Part shown: positions 9,042 through 17,413 of the stretch, in pieces
How the letters are laid out: each line of letters opens with the position of its first letter
Position numbering within the stretch: position 1 is the first letter of the stretch
Source of the DNA: Anaerolineae bacterium
GTDB taxonomy: Bacteria; Pseudomonadota; Alphaproteobacteria; DSM-16000; Inquilinaceae
Length of the DNA: 64,000 nt
NCBI GenBank assembly: GCA_028285185.1
Contig: JANQQD010000320.1
Coordinates: forward strand, 1-64,000
Direction: 5' to 3'
Position numbers and translations under genes: made by a program
The notes under the pieces: model-generated
The model's input: the letters and a program-made list of their open reading frames with translations, nothing else
The model's database searches: none
What the model was told of the DNA's origin: nothing

Positions 9042-9755
9042 ATGTTAACGAATACGGGGCCGTCGAGATCCCGGCAGGCAGGAGAGCAGACGATTCCTTT
9101 TCCGCATTACAGCCGGGGGGAACGGATCGCTGACGCATGCGTCCACATCCTCGGCACGACGGCCAGCATCATCTGCGTCCCCGCGCTGATCGGCATTGCG
9201 CTGGCGGAAGGGGGCGGCTGGCTGACGATCTTCAGCCTCGTGCTCTACGGCATCGGCTTCGCCGGGATGCTTTGGGCCTCCGCCCTCTACCACATGACCA
9301 GGAAGCCGGAGCGCAAGGAGTTCCTGCGCCGGCTGGACCATTCGGCCATCTTCGTGATGATTGCTGGCAGCTATTCGCCCTTCGTGCTGGTCAATGTCGG
9401 CGGCGCCTGGGGCTTCGGCTTGTTCGGCTTTGTCTGGGCGGTGGCGCTGTTCGGCGTGCTGTTGAAACTGCGCTATCCGCGCAAGTGGGAGCCGGTGACG
9501 ATCGCTGCCTATCTCGGTCTCGGCTGGGTCTGCGTGGTGGCCATCGGTCCACTGGTCGAAGCCGTATCGGCACCAGCCCTGGTGCTGTTGGCCGCCGGCG
9601 GTGTCATCTACAGCGTGGGCGTACTGTTCTATGTGCAGAAGCGGATGAAATACCGCACGGTCATCTGGCACGCGATGGTGCTGGTCGCCGCCGGCTGCCA
9701 CTATGCGGCTGTCATGACGTCGGTTGCGCTCAATGGCGGCGCGTCCTCGGCATGA
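9042..9755 (+). CDS. Hemolysin III family membrane protein (YqfA/PAQR-like)
   Basis: A 237-residue polytopic protein with about seven hydrophobic spans. It carries the HlyIII/PAQR hallmarks: a first-span serine/histidine-type pattern (HILGTTASI), ALYHMTR near residue 86, the segment RRLDHSAIFVMIAGSYSPF near 100-118 and a C-terminal span with WHAMVLVAAGCHY. The three histidines fit the proposed zinc site of the superfamily, which in PAQR receptors supports hydrolase activity. Bacterial members are tied to membrane lipid homeostasis; toxicity is not implied. No clear ribosome site precedes the ATG at 9042. Confidence 0.88.
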   Translation: MLTNTGPSRSRQAGEQTIPFPHYSRGERIADACVHILGTTASIICVPALIGIALAEGGGWLTIFSLVLYGIGFAGMLWASALYHMTRKPERKEFLRRLDHSAIFVMIAGSYSPFVLVNVGGAWGFGLFGFVWAVALFGVLLKLRYPRKWEPVTIAAYLGLGWVCVVAIGPLVEAVSAPALVLLAAGGVIYSVGVLFYVQKRMKYRTVIWHAMVLVAAGCHYAAVMTSVALNGGASSA

Positions 9756-9997
9756 AGCGGCCGTGGCTGTGGGTGATGCGTTCAGGGGCCCTTGATCGGC
9801 TGGCCGACGGGCACGACTTCTTAAGATAAATTCGCCGAGATGCCGCCATGGTGAGGGATTGTTGCCTGAATGCCGCGGCGGCGCGTGCGCCGGAAACAAG
9901 AACGGAGATCGCTGTGACGGAGGGGTTGTCCAGCGTGCTCCTGCGAAGCAGACCGTTTCTCGATTGTCTGTGAATGCCCAGGAAGTGGAGCGACCAC

Positions 9998-10471
9998 ATG
10001 TCCGAACAGACGCCTGCCGACTTTTCAAATGGCAAGACCAAAGCCGGTCGGGACGCCGATAAGCTGGCGACCATGCTGACCTGCATTCTTGCGGACAGCT
10101 ATGCCCTGATGGTGAAGAACTTCTTCGCCAGCCTGCACCGGCTGACGGAGGAGCACTATGACAATCTGTTCGTGGCCGTGGACGCCCTGACCAAACGCAT
10201 TCGCAACCTCGGCTATCCTGCCCCGAAGAGTTTTGTGGAGCTGGCAGGCCGGACCACCATCGACGAGACCACCTCCGACCAGTCGGCGGAGCAGATCACC
10301 GCATCGCTGCTGCGCGACCACGAGACGCTGATCAGCCGACTGCGCAGCGTCGTCGACACGGCGATCGCCTGCAAAGACGCGGTCACGGCGTCGCTCGCCA
10401 GGGAGCGCATGGCGTTCCACGAAAAGGCGATCGCGATGCTGCGCTCTGTGCGCACGGCGCCGTCACATTGA
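9998..10471 (+). CDS. Dps/ferritin-like protein with degenerate ferroxidase site
   Basis: A 157-residue four-helix protein that aligns with Dps: ILADSYALMVKN (helix A), LHRLTEEHYDNLFVAVDALTKRIRNLG (helix B), then LLRDHETLISRLRSVVDTA (helix D region). True Dps proteins carry about a dozen residues (HWNVxGxxF) between these first two segments; here that loop is missing, removing the first ferroxidase histidine. His47 and Asp62 remain, but the glutamate four residues after Asp62 is Lys66. Iron oxidation is therefore doubtful; DNA binding or a structural role may remain. The ATG at 9998 is preferred because GGAG lies 8 bases upstream; 9974 is possible. Followed by a hairpin at 10480. Confidence 0.72.
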   Translation: MSEQTPADFSNGKTKAGRDADKLATMLTCILADSYALMVKNFFASLHRLTEEHYDNLFVAVDALTKRIRNLGYPAPKSFVELAGRTTIDETTSDQSAEQITASLLRDHETLISRLRSVVDTAIACKDAVTASLARERMAFHEKAIAMLRSVRTAPSH

Positions 10472-10479
10472 CGGGCCCA

Positions 10480-10505
10480 GATGCGGGCGGCCCCGCGCCC
10501 GCATC
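10480..10505 (+). terminator. Terminator-like hairpin after the Dps-like gene
   Basis: GATGCGGGCG at 10480-10489 pairs perfectly with CGCCCGCATC at 10496-10505 across a six-base loop. It starts 9 bases after the stop. No T-run follows, so it may protect the 3' end instead of terminating by itself. Confidence 0.5.
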
Positions 10506-10532
10506 GTGCCGCGCAGCCTCACCATCCAGCGT

Positions 10533-10588
10533 TGGACCGCAGGCGGCCTCTAGCAAGGCCGCCTGCAATGGCGCCGCACTGCGGTCCA
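10533..10588 (+). promoter_or_regulatory. Nested, overlapping inverted repeats (possible leader structure)
   Basis: Inner hairpin: GCAGGCGGCCT at 10539-10549 pairs with AGGCCGCCTGC at 10556-10566 across CTAGCA. Outer pair: TGGACCGCAG at 10533-10542 with CTGCGGTCCA at 10579-10588. The two left arms share GCAG (10539-10542), so the full outer and full inner stems exclude each other by four base pairs. It could act as a terminator for upstream transcripts or an alternative-fold leader for leucine dehydrogenase. Confidence 0.4.
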
Positions 10589-10805
10589 GGGAGGTTTCGC
10601 AATCTTCCAAGATTGGCCGCTAGGTATTTGTTTTGTTGCGATAATCCGGGATCTACGAAAGCCAATTCCCACCGCCCTCGGCTATCATTTCATTCTGCGC
10701 AACCGTTCGATCGTGGATTTTGAGATCGACGGCTTGGGGCCATTTGGCCGCCGCCTGGCCACCACCCCGCCGCGCCCAACGATAAGGATTCACCGAGGAG
10801 ACACC

Positions 10806-11867
10806 ATGTGCGCCTTCGACCATCGCAGCTTCGCCGGCCACGAGGCCGTCACCTTTGCGCATGACCCGGCGACCGGCCTGCACGCGATCATCGCCATCCA
10901 TTCAACGGCACTGGGCCCGGCTGCCGGGGGCTGCCGGATGTCGAGCTATCCTTCGGCGGATGCCGCGATCGATGACGTGCTGCGTCTGTCCCGCGGCATG
11001 ACCTACAAGAATGCCATCGCCGACCTGCCGTTGGGCGGGGGCAAGTCCGTGATCATCGGCGATCCGGCGTCGGACAAGAAGCCCGCGCTGCTGGAAGCCT
11101 TTGCGCGCGCCGTCGACGGGCTGGGCGGCTGTTACTATGCCGCCGAAGACATGGGGATCGGTCTGGCCGACGTGCAGGCCATGGCCCGCGTCACCCGCTA
11201 TGTGGCCGGCCGCCACACCGGGTCGGCTGCCAGCGGCGATCCCTCGCCGGTAACGGCGCGCGGCGTCTTTCTGGGCCTCAGGCTGGCGGTTCTGAGAAAG
11301 CTGGGGCGTGACAGCCTTGACGGTGTCCGTGTCGCCGTCCAGGGGCTGGGCAATGTCGGCCTGAACCTGTGCCGCAAGCTTCGCGCCGCCGGGGCGACCT
11401 TGGCGGTCACGGATGTCCGCGCCAGCGCGATCAACTTCGCCGTCACGGAGCTGGGGGCGGAACCGGTTGCGCCGGACGCCATTATCGACAGCGATGTCGA
11501 CGTTTTCGCGCCGTGCGCCGGCGGTGCGGTGCTGACCCCGGAGACGATCGCGCGGCTGAAGGCGCCCATCGTAGCCGGTGCCGCCAACAACCAGTTGCTG
11601 GACGATGACTGCGGCGAGCAGCTGCGGCAGCGCGACATCCTCTACATGCCCGACTATGTCATCAACGGCGGCGGCATCATCAACGTCGCCGCGGAGATCG
11701 CGGGTCGCTATGACCCGTCCTGGGTGGAGCACAAGCTGCAGCGCCTGATGGCGACGCTGAACGCCATCGTGACGGATGCCGACAGGACCGGCCTGCCCAC
11801 CAATATCTTGGCCGACCGCATGGCCGAACGCCGCATCGCCAGCGCGGAACAGTGCCGGGCTGCATGA
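10806..11867 (+). CDS. Leucine dehydrogenase (Glu/Leu/Phe/Val dehydrogenase family)
   Basis: Reversible NAD-dependent oxidative deamination of leucine and other branched-chain amino acids to 2-oxo acids. The 353-residue protein has the N-terminal substrate domain with HSTALGPAAGGCRM (about residues 34-47) and the catalytic-lysine segment GMTYKNAIADLPLGGGK near 63-79, then a Rossmann domain with VQGLGNVG near 180. The C-terminal segment DYVINGGGIINVAAE is typical of leucine rather than glutamate dehydrogenases. Start at 10806 follows GAGGAG; an earlier in-frame ATG at 10713 would add residues unlike the family. No other catabolic gene for branched-chain amino acids is nearby. Confidence 0.9.
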   Translation: MCAFDHRSFAGHEAVTFAHDPATGLHAIIAIHSTALGPAAGGCRMSSYPSADAAIDDVLRLSRGMTYKNAIADLPLGGGKSVIIGDPASDKKPALLEAFARAVDGLGGCYYAAEDMGIGLADVQAMARVTRYVAGRHTGSAASGDPSPVTARGVFLGLRLAVLRKLGRDSLDGVRVAVQGLGNVGLNLCRKLRAAGATLAVTDVRASAINFAVTELGAEPVAPDAIIDSDVDVFAPCAGGAVLTPETIARLKAPIVAGAANNQLLDDDCGEQLRQRDILYMPDYVINGGGIINVAAEIAGRYDPSWVEHKLQRLMATLNAIVTDADRTGLPTNILADRMAERRIASAEQCRAA

Positions 11868-11992
11868 CGGAAAGGCCAGGCGCTGAGCGGGAAGTGGGGC
11901 GCCCCGACGCCGCCCGGCGACGATGCATATTGTCGCCCGTGAACTGACGGCGGATTGCACCGATCGGCGGATGCTGGTCTAAGGGTCGGTGA

Positions 11993-14710
11993 ATGCGTTC
12001 GGGCAGATGGCCTGGCGCAACCCGGACGAGCGCCGACAGCATGCCCAGCACGACGGCTGCCCGCATCGACACCGCCGAAGACACTGCCGCGCCGACGCTG
12101 ACGGCGCTGTTCGACGATTTCGCCGCGCGTGGCGCGCGCCCCGCGTTGATCACAGTCGGCCTCGGCCAGGCCTGGTCTTATGCCGAACTGCGCGACCAGT
12201 GCGACCGCCTGGCTGCGGGCCTACTGGCGGACGGACTGGCTCAGGGGGAGCCGGTGGCGCTGCTCGGCCCCAGCCGGGCGGAATGGGTGGCGCTGGCGCT
12301 GGCGGTGATCCTGGCGGGCGGAACCGTGGTGCCGCTCGATACCGTCATGGCGCCCGACGATCTCGCCTATGCCTTGCAGGATTGCGGCTGCCGGCGTGTC
12401 TTCGCCTCGACAGACAGGCTAGAGCAACTGGCGCCGATCATCGCGGCCGAGGGGCTGGCGCTCGGCCTGCTTGACGCAGACAGCGACGGCGATGCGGGGC
12501 GAAGCTGGCGCGCCTGGCTTGCCGACCGGCCGGCTATCCTGCCCACGCCGGCCGCGTCCGACCGCGCCGTGCTGTTCTACACATCCGGCACCACGGGCCG
12601 CCCGAAGGGCGTGCCGCTGACGCATGCCAACATCGCGTTCTGCGTCCACGCCCTGCTGGAACGCGATCTGGTGACGGCGGATGACCGGGTGCTGGTGCCG
12701 CTGCCGCTCTACCACGTCTATCCCTTTGTCGTCGGAATGCTGACGCCGCTAGCGCTCGGCATCACCATCGTCTTTCCCGAAGGCCTGACGGGGCCCCAGA
12801 TCGTGGCCGCGCTCAAAGAGGGCGAAACCACGGTGATGGTCGGCGTGCCCCGGCTCTACGAGGCGCTGATGGACGCCGTGCGGGGCCGGCTGAAGGCGCT
12901 TGGCCGCGTGCCGGCCGCCCTGTTCGGCGGCGCGCTCGCCCTCTCCTCATGGCTGCGGCGCCGGATGGGATGGCATGCGGGCCGGGTGCTGTTCGGCTCA
13001 TTCCGCCGCCGTATCGCGCCGCGGCTCAGGCTGATGGTGTCTGGCGGGGCGAAGCTGGACCCGGCACTGGCCTGGGGGCTGGAGGGGTTGGGCTGGGAGT
13101 TGCTCTCGGGCTACGGGTTGACCGAGACCAGCCCCATCGTCGCCTTCAATGTGCCCGGTCGGGTCGACATCGCCACCGTCGGCGTCCCACTCAATGGCGT
13201 GGACCTGCGCATCGAAGGCCCGGACAGCGACGGCAATGGCGAGATCCTGGTGAAGGGGCCGAACGTCTTCGCCGGCTATCACCAGGCGCCCGACGCGACC
13301 GCCGCTGCCTTTACCGAAGACGGCTGGTTCCGTACCGCCGATCTCGGGCGGGTGGACGATCGCGGCTTTCTGCAGATCGCCGGCCGGCGGGCGGAGCGCA
13401 TCGTGCTGGCCGGCGGCAAGAACGTCTATCCCGAAGCCGTGGAAGCCGCCTTCGATGACGAGCCCGTGATCCGCGAGATCGCAGTGCTGGAACTGGACGG
13501 CCGACTTGCCGCACTGGCGATGCCCGATGCGCAAGCGGCACGCCGGGCCGGCGCGCTGGACGTGGCGGAGGCGGCGCAAGCTGTGGTCCGCACGGTTGCG
13601 GAGCGCCTGCCCGCCCATATGCGCCCCCACGCCGTGGCCCTGACCCGCCAGCCGCTGCCGCGCACGCCATTGGGCAAGCTGCGCCGCCATCAGCTGCCAG
13701 ATCTCTACCGCCAGGGCATGGAGGGCCGACAGGCCCCCGCCAAGGCGGAGTTGTCCGAAGCCGACCTGGCCCTGCTGCGGGCGCCGGCCGTGGCTCCGGT
13801 ATGGAACTATCTCAGCCGCCGCTATGCCGACAAGCCCGTCGCCCCCGCAGCCGACCTTGAGGGCGATCTTGGCATCGACTCGCTGGAATGGGTGAACCTG
13901 TCGCTGGAGCTTGAAGAGCGCGCCGGCGTGGTGCTGCAGCAGGAGGATCTCGGCCGCATCCAGACCGTGCGCGACCTGCTGGAACACGTGCTGACGTCCC
14001 AGGGCCAAGACCGCCCCCCGGCGGCGGCGACCAAATGGGAGGCCTGGGCCGAACCGCGCGGCCCCGTCTGGCGCATGGGCGGTCGGTTCATCTACCTGCT
14101 CAACCGCCTGATCCTGGCGCTGCTGGTGCGTCATCGCAGTACCGGGGCGGACCAGGTGCCGGTTGCCGGCCCGGCGGTGCTGACACCCAACCACATCAGC
14201 TTCCTCGACGCGTTCTCGGTGGGTGCCGGGCTGCCGTTCCGCCAGGCCCGGCGCGTCTACTGGGCCGGCACCACCACCTACCTCTTCCCCAATACGGTCA
14301 TGCGGCTGTTCAGCCGGGCGGCCAACATCTTCCCCGTGGAGCCGGGGCAGACAGCCGGCTTCAGCCTGAAACTGGCCCGCCGCGTGCTCGACCGGGGCGA
14401 GGCGGTCGTCTGGTTCCCCGAAGGCGCGCTGTCGCGCGATGGCGAGCTTGGGCGGTTCATGCCCGGCCTTGCCCGGCTGGTTGCGGGAACCGATGCGACG
14501 TTCGTTCCCATCCATATCAAGGGCACGCGCGAGGCCTGGCCGCGCAGCCGGCGGCTGCCTCGCCCTGGGCGGGTCAGCGTCGTCTTCGGTGCCCCGCTGA
14601 CGCAACAGGCGCTGATCGCCCGGGGGGAAGGCGAGACGGAGGCGGAGCGCATGGTCGACGGCCTGCGCCAAGAGGTGGCAGCGCTCGCCGCGAGGCACGG
14701 CGCAGGGTGA
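11993..14710 (+). CDS. Acyl-adenylating synthetase - ACP - PlsC acyltransferase fusion (Aas-like)
   Basis: A 905-residue three-part protein. Residues 35-575 are an ANL adenylation domain: FYTSGTTGRPKG near 195-206, GYGLTETSP near 373-381, TADLGRVDDRGFLQIAGR near 448-465 and the terminal catalytic lysine in PLGKLRR (Lys562). Residues 600-668 form a carrier domain with GDLGIDSLEWV, Ser630 being the phosphopantetheine site. Residues 690-895 are a PlsC-type acyltransferase with NHISFLD (His734, Asp739) and FPEGALSRDGELG. It likely activates a fatty acid, loads its own carrier, and passes the acyl group to a lysophospholipid or glycerol phosphate at the inner membrane. E. coli Aas has the two enzymatic domains in the opposite order and no carrier. 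Its stop overlaps the transporter GTG start. Start could also be ATG at 12041. Confidence 0.88.
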   Translation: MRSGRWPGATRTSADSMPSTTAARIDTAEDTAAPTLTALFDDFAARGARPALITVGLGQAWSYAELRDQCDRLAAGLLADGLAQGEPVALLGPSRAEWVALALAVILAGGTVVPLDTVMAPDDLAYALQDCGCRRVFASTDRLEQLAPIIAAEGLALGLLDADSDGDAGRSWRAWLADRPAILPTPAASDRAVLFYTSGTTGRPKGVPLTHANIAFCVHALLERDLVTADDRVLVPLPLYHVYPFVVGMLTPLALGITIVFPEGLTGPQIVAALKEGETTVMVGVPRLYEALMDAVRGRLKALGRVPAALFGGALALSSWLRRRMGWHAGRVLFGSFRRRIAPRLRLMVSGGAKLDPALAWGLEGLGWELLSGYGLTETSPIVAFNVPGRVDIATVGVPLNGVDLRIEGPDSDGNGEILVKGPNVFAGYHQAPDATAAAFTEDGWFRTADLGRVDDRGFLQIAGRRAERIVLAGGKNVYPEAVEAAFDDEPVIREIAVLELDGRLAALAMPDAQAARRAGALDVAEAAQAVVRTVAERLPAHMRPHAVALTRQPLPRTPLGKLRRHQLPDLYRQGMEGRQAPAKAELSEADLALLRAPAVAPVWNYLSRRYADKPVAPAADLEGDLGIDSLEWVNLSLELEERAGVVLQQEDLGRIQTVRDLLEHVLTSQGQDRPPAAATKWEAWAEPRGPVWRMGGRFIYLLNRLILALLVRHRSTGADQVPVAGPAVLTPNHISFLDAFSVGAGLPFRQARRVYWAGTTTYLFPNTVMRLFSRAANIFPVEPGQTAGFSLKLARRVLDRGEAVVWFPEGALSRDGELGRFMPGLARLVAGTDATFVPIHIKGTREAWPRSRRLPRPGRVSVVFGAPLTQQALIARGEGETEAERMVDGLRQEVAALAARHGAG

Positions 14711-16014
14711 CCGCGACTCCACAGGATCCTGCAGGATCCGCCCCTCGCGCCGGGCCCCGCGCGCTCTGGTCCTGGGCCACCTTCGACTGGGCCAATAACG
14801 GCTTCTCCACCGTCATCCTGACCTTCGTCTTCAGCGCTTACTTCGCCCGCGGCGTCGCGGAGTCCCCGACCGAAGGCACCACGCTATGGGGATATGCGCT
14901 GTCGATATCCGGATTAACCATTGCGCTGGCGAGCCCGGTCGCCGGCGCCGTCGCCGACCGGCGCGGGCGGTTGAAGCCGTGGCTCGGCACGGCCACCGCC
15001 GTCTGCGTTGCGGCTACGGCCCTGCTTTGGTTCGTCCGGCCAGATCCCGCCGACGCGATCATGGCATTGGCGCTGATCGTCATCGGCAATGTCGCGTTCC
15101 ATCTGGCGCTGGTCTTCTACGACAGCCAGCTTGCCCATCTGGTACCGCGAGAGCGCGTCGGCCGCTGGTCAGGCTGGGCCTGGGGTCTGGGCTATGCTGG
15201 CGGCCTGTCCTGTCTCGGTGCATCGCTGCTTCTGTTCGTTCAGGCAGAAACCCCCATCCTACCGCTGGATCCGGAGACGCAGGAACATATCCGCATCGTG
15301 GGGCCGTTCGTCGCCCTGTGGTTTGCCGTCTTCGCCCTGCCCCTGTTCCTGTTCGTGCCGGACCGCGCCGATACCGGCACCCCGATCGTCCGTGCGGCGC
15401 GCGAGGGCCTCAGGCAGCTCTCCGACACCTTCAGGGAGGTACGCCGCAGGCATGCCAACATCCTGCGCTTCCTGATCGCGCGCATCCTCTATAACGACGG
15501 CCTCAACACCCTGTTCGCCTTCGGCGGCATCTACATGGCCGGCACCTTCAGCATGTCGGTGGCCGAAGTGCTGATCTTCGGCATCGCCATCAACCTGACG
15601 GCCGGCCTCGGTGCCGCGATCTTCGGCTGGGTCGACGACCGCATCGGCCCATGGCGGACGATCATGATCGGGCTTGCGGGGCTGCTCGGTTTCGGCATCC
15701 CGCTGTTGCTGGTCGAAAGCCGCGACTGGCTCTGGGTTTTCGCGTTGCCGCTGGGCCTGTTCGTCGGGCCCGTGCAGTCGGGAAGCCGCTCGCTGATGGT
15801 TCGCCTGGCGCCCGAAGGCATGGTCAGCGAGACCTTCGGCTTCTACCAGGCCTCGGGCAAGATCACCGCGTTCATGGGACCAGCCATCGTCGGCACGGTG
15901 ACCGCCTGGACCGGCAGCCAGCGCATCGGCCTCGCCCCGATCCTGATCTTCGTCATCGCCGGCGCCCTGATCCTGCTGACGGTGCGCGAGCCGGGGCGAC
16001 GAGCCGGGGTCTAG
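14707..16014 (+). CDS. MFS transporter, UMF1/Atg22-like
   Basis: A 435-residue inner-membrane protein with about 12 hydrophobic spans. The opening span FDWANNGFSTVILTFVFSAYF is close to the signature of UMF1/Atg22-type permeases. MFS loop motif ADRRGRLKPWLG lies near residue 82. A cytosolic loop holds the middle (VPDRADTGTP to RRHANILRF). UMF1 proteins are poorly characterised. The start is GTG at 14707, overlapping the TGA of the acyltransferase fusion (GTGA), so translation is coupled. By analogy with LplT-Aas, where an MFS flippase feeds lysolipids to the acyltransferase, a lipid substrate is a reasonable inference, not something the sequence proves. Confidence 0.82.
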   Translation: MTATPQDPAGSAPRAGPRALWSWATFDWANNGFSTVILTFVFSAYFARGVAESPTEGTTLWGYALSISGLTIALASPVAGAVADRRGRLKPWLGTATAVCVAATALLWFVRPDPADAIMALALIVIGNVAFHLALVFYDSQLAHLVPRERVGRWSGWAWGLGYAGGLSCLGASLLLFVQAETPILPLDPETQEHIRIVGPFVALWFAVFALPLFLFVPDRADTGTPIVRAAREGLRQLSDTFREVRRRHANILRFLIARILYNDGLNTLFAFGGIYMAGTFSMSVAEVLIFGIAINLTAGLGAAIFGWVDDRIGPWRTIMIGLAGLLGFGIPLLLVESRDWLWVFALPLGLFVGPVQSGSRSLMVRLAPEGMVSETFGFYQASGKITAFMGPAIVGTVTAWTGSQRIGLAPILIFVIAGALILLTVREPGRRAGV

Positions 16015-16016
16015 CC

Positions 16017-17318
16017 TTGCAAACCGAACACCGCCCGCCATCGGATCTGGCATTGAGCCCGCGCGAACGCTTCAATCGCATCCCCGAATCCGGCCTCTGC
16101 ATCGGCTGCGGCCTGTGCCAGAGCCTGGCGGGGCCCGAATGTATCAGCATGGCCATGACGACGGAGGGCAACCAGCGGCCCGTGGTCCGCGGCCGGCTTG
16201 ACGATCGAATGGTCGACCGCATCTACGCGGTCTGCCCCGGCACCCGCGTCGACGGCCTGGCGGAACGGCTGCTCACAGAGGACACCAGTGTTGATGCGGT
16301 CTGGGGGCCCTTCCAGCGCATCGTCTACGCCTATGCGGCCGATCCGGAGGTGCGTTTCCAGGGTTCCACCGGCGGTGTCCTGAGCGCGCTAGCCCTCTAC
16401 CTCCTGGAAAGCCGTAGGGTCGACTTCATCCTGCACGCCAAGGCGTCGGCGGCACACCCCACCTGGGGCGAGCGCCATGTGAGCTTCGATGCCGCCGCCG
16501 TCATGGCCGGTGCGCAGTCGCGGTATGGGCCGACGGCACCGCTGGTCGACTTTCGCGAGATCCTGGACCGGGGTCGGCCCTTCGCCTTCATCGGCAAGCC
16601 GTGCGACGTGGCCGCATTGCGGAACTATGCCCGGCTCGACGACCGGGTCGATCGCCTATGCCAGTTTCATCTCGCGCCTGTCTGCGGCGGCTTCATGGAA
16701 CCGGCTGCCATGCGCCGGTTCCTCGCCTCACTGGGCCTGGCGGAGGCGGACGTGACCCGCTTTTCCTATCGCGGCCGCGGCTGCCCCGGCCCGACCCGCA
16801 TCGAGACCGCCGACGGACGGGTGATCGAGAAGACCTATCTAGACATGTGGGGAAAGGACGAGAGCGCCTGGGGCCTGCCGTTCCGGTGCAAGATCTGCCC
16901 TGACGGCATCGGCGAGGCCGCCGATATCGCCGCTGCCGACACCTGGCCCGGCGGAGCACCGACCCCGGAAAGCCAAGCCACGGACAAGGGAACCAATGCG
17001 GTGCTCGCCCGCACGGCCAACGGGCGGGACCTGCTGGACGCCGCGGCCCGCGACGGCGCGATCGTCATCGACGGCGAAGCCGGCCCGCGCGAAATGGATG
17101 TCTATCAACCCCATCAGGTCAGCAAGAAGCTGGCCGTCTGGGCCCGCCACGCAGGGTTGCGAGCCGCCGGCCGCTTGGCCCCAGAGACGGCACGCCTGCG
17201 GATCGAAGAGTTGGCCCGCACCGCCGGAGTGTCATCCAACCTGGCGCAGGCACGCGGGACGAGGCGGCGAGCCCGAGAGGGACGGACGGATGAGCCGACC
17301 CCACGGCCGGCTGACTGA
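16017..17318 (+). CDS. FrhB-family Fe-S flavoprotein (F420 hydrogenase beta-subunit-like)
   Basis: A 433-residue protein of the coenzyme F420 hydrogenase/dehydrogenase beta family. A ferredoxin-like cysteine set lies at the N-terminus (Cys28, Cys31, Cys34, Cys42: CIGCGLCQ then GPEC). The FrhB core follows, with FQGSTGGVLSALALYLL near 117-133, IGKPCDVAALRNYA near 192-205, YRGRGCPGP near 252 and FRCKICPDG then ADIAAADTW near 286-310. Relatives transfer electrons between ferredoxin, flavin and an organic acceptor, for example reducing vinyl or prenyl groups (BciB, geranylgeranyl-type reductases). Start is a TTG two bases after the transporter stop; no ATG fits. The cluster context suggests a membrane-lipid-related redox step. 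Substrate unknown. Confidence 0.78.
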   Translation: MQTEHRPPSDLALSPRERFNRIPESGLCIGCGLCQSLAGPECISMAMTTEGNQRPVVRGRLDDRMVDRIYAVCPGTRVDGLAERLLTEDTSVDAVWGPFQRIVYAYAADPEVRFQGSTGGVLSALALYLLESRRVDFILHAKASAAHPTWGERHVSFDAAAVMAGAQSRYGPTAPLVDFREILDRGRPFAFIGKPCDVAALRNYARLDDRVDRLCQFHLAPVCGGFMEPAAMRRFLASLGLAEADVTRFSYRGRGCPGPTRIETADGRVIEKTYLDMWGKDESAWGLPFRCKICPDGIGEAADIAAADTWPGGAPTPESQATDKGTNAVLARTANGRDLLDAAARDGAIVIDGEAGPREMDVYQPHQVSKKLAVWARHAGLRAAGRLAPETARLRIEELARTAGVSSNLAQARGTRRRAREGRTDEPTPRPAD

Positions 17319-17413
17319 GCCTCCGGTTCGGTCTGCCCAACGGCACGGTCGAGCCACAATCTTGCCCCAAGCACTGCGCAGGTTTGGCGATCCAGACTGA
17401 CGGGAGCGGCATC

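Larger units (their letters stand above)
10472..10805. other. Intergenic region with hairpins before leucine dehydrogenase
   Basis: About 334 bases without a gene. It holds a hairpin just after the Dps-like stop (10480-10505), a nested inverted repeat (10533-10588), a small palindrome AATCTTCCAAGATT at 10601-10614, and a T-rich patch at 10621-10640 (TAGGTATTTGTTTTGTTG). A ribosome site GAGGAG precedes the ATG at 10806. Confidence 0.6.

Noticed and set aside
9974-9997. Earlier start for the Dps-like gene
   Set aside because: The ribosome site fits the ATG at 9998 better and the extra residues add no similarity.
12998-14722. A 574-codon open frame antisense to the acyltransferase fusion
   Set aside because: GC-rich DNA gives long antisense frames; its product lacks any domain, and the plus-strand frame shows three intact enzyme motifs.
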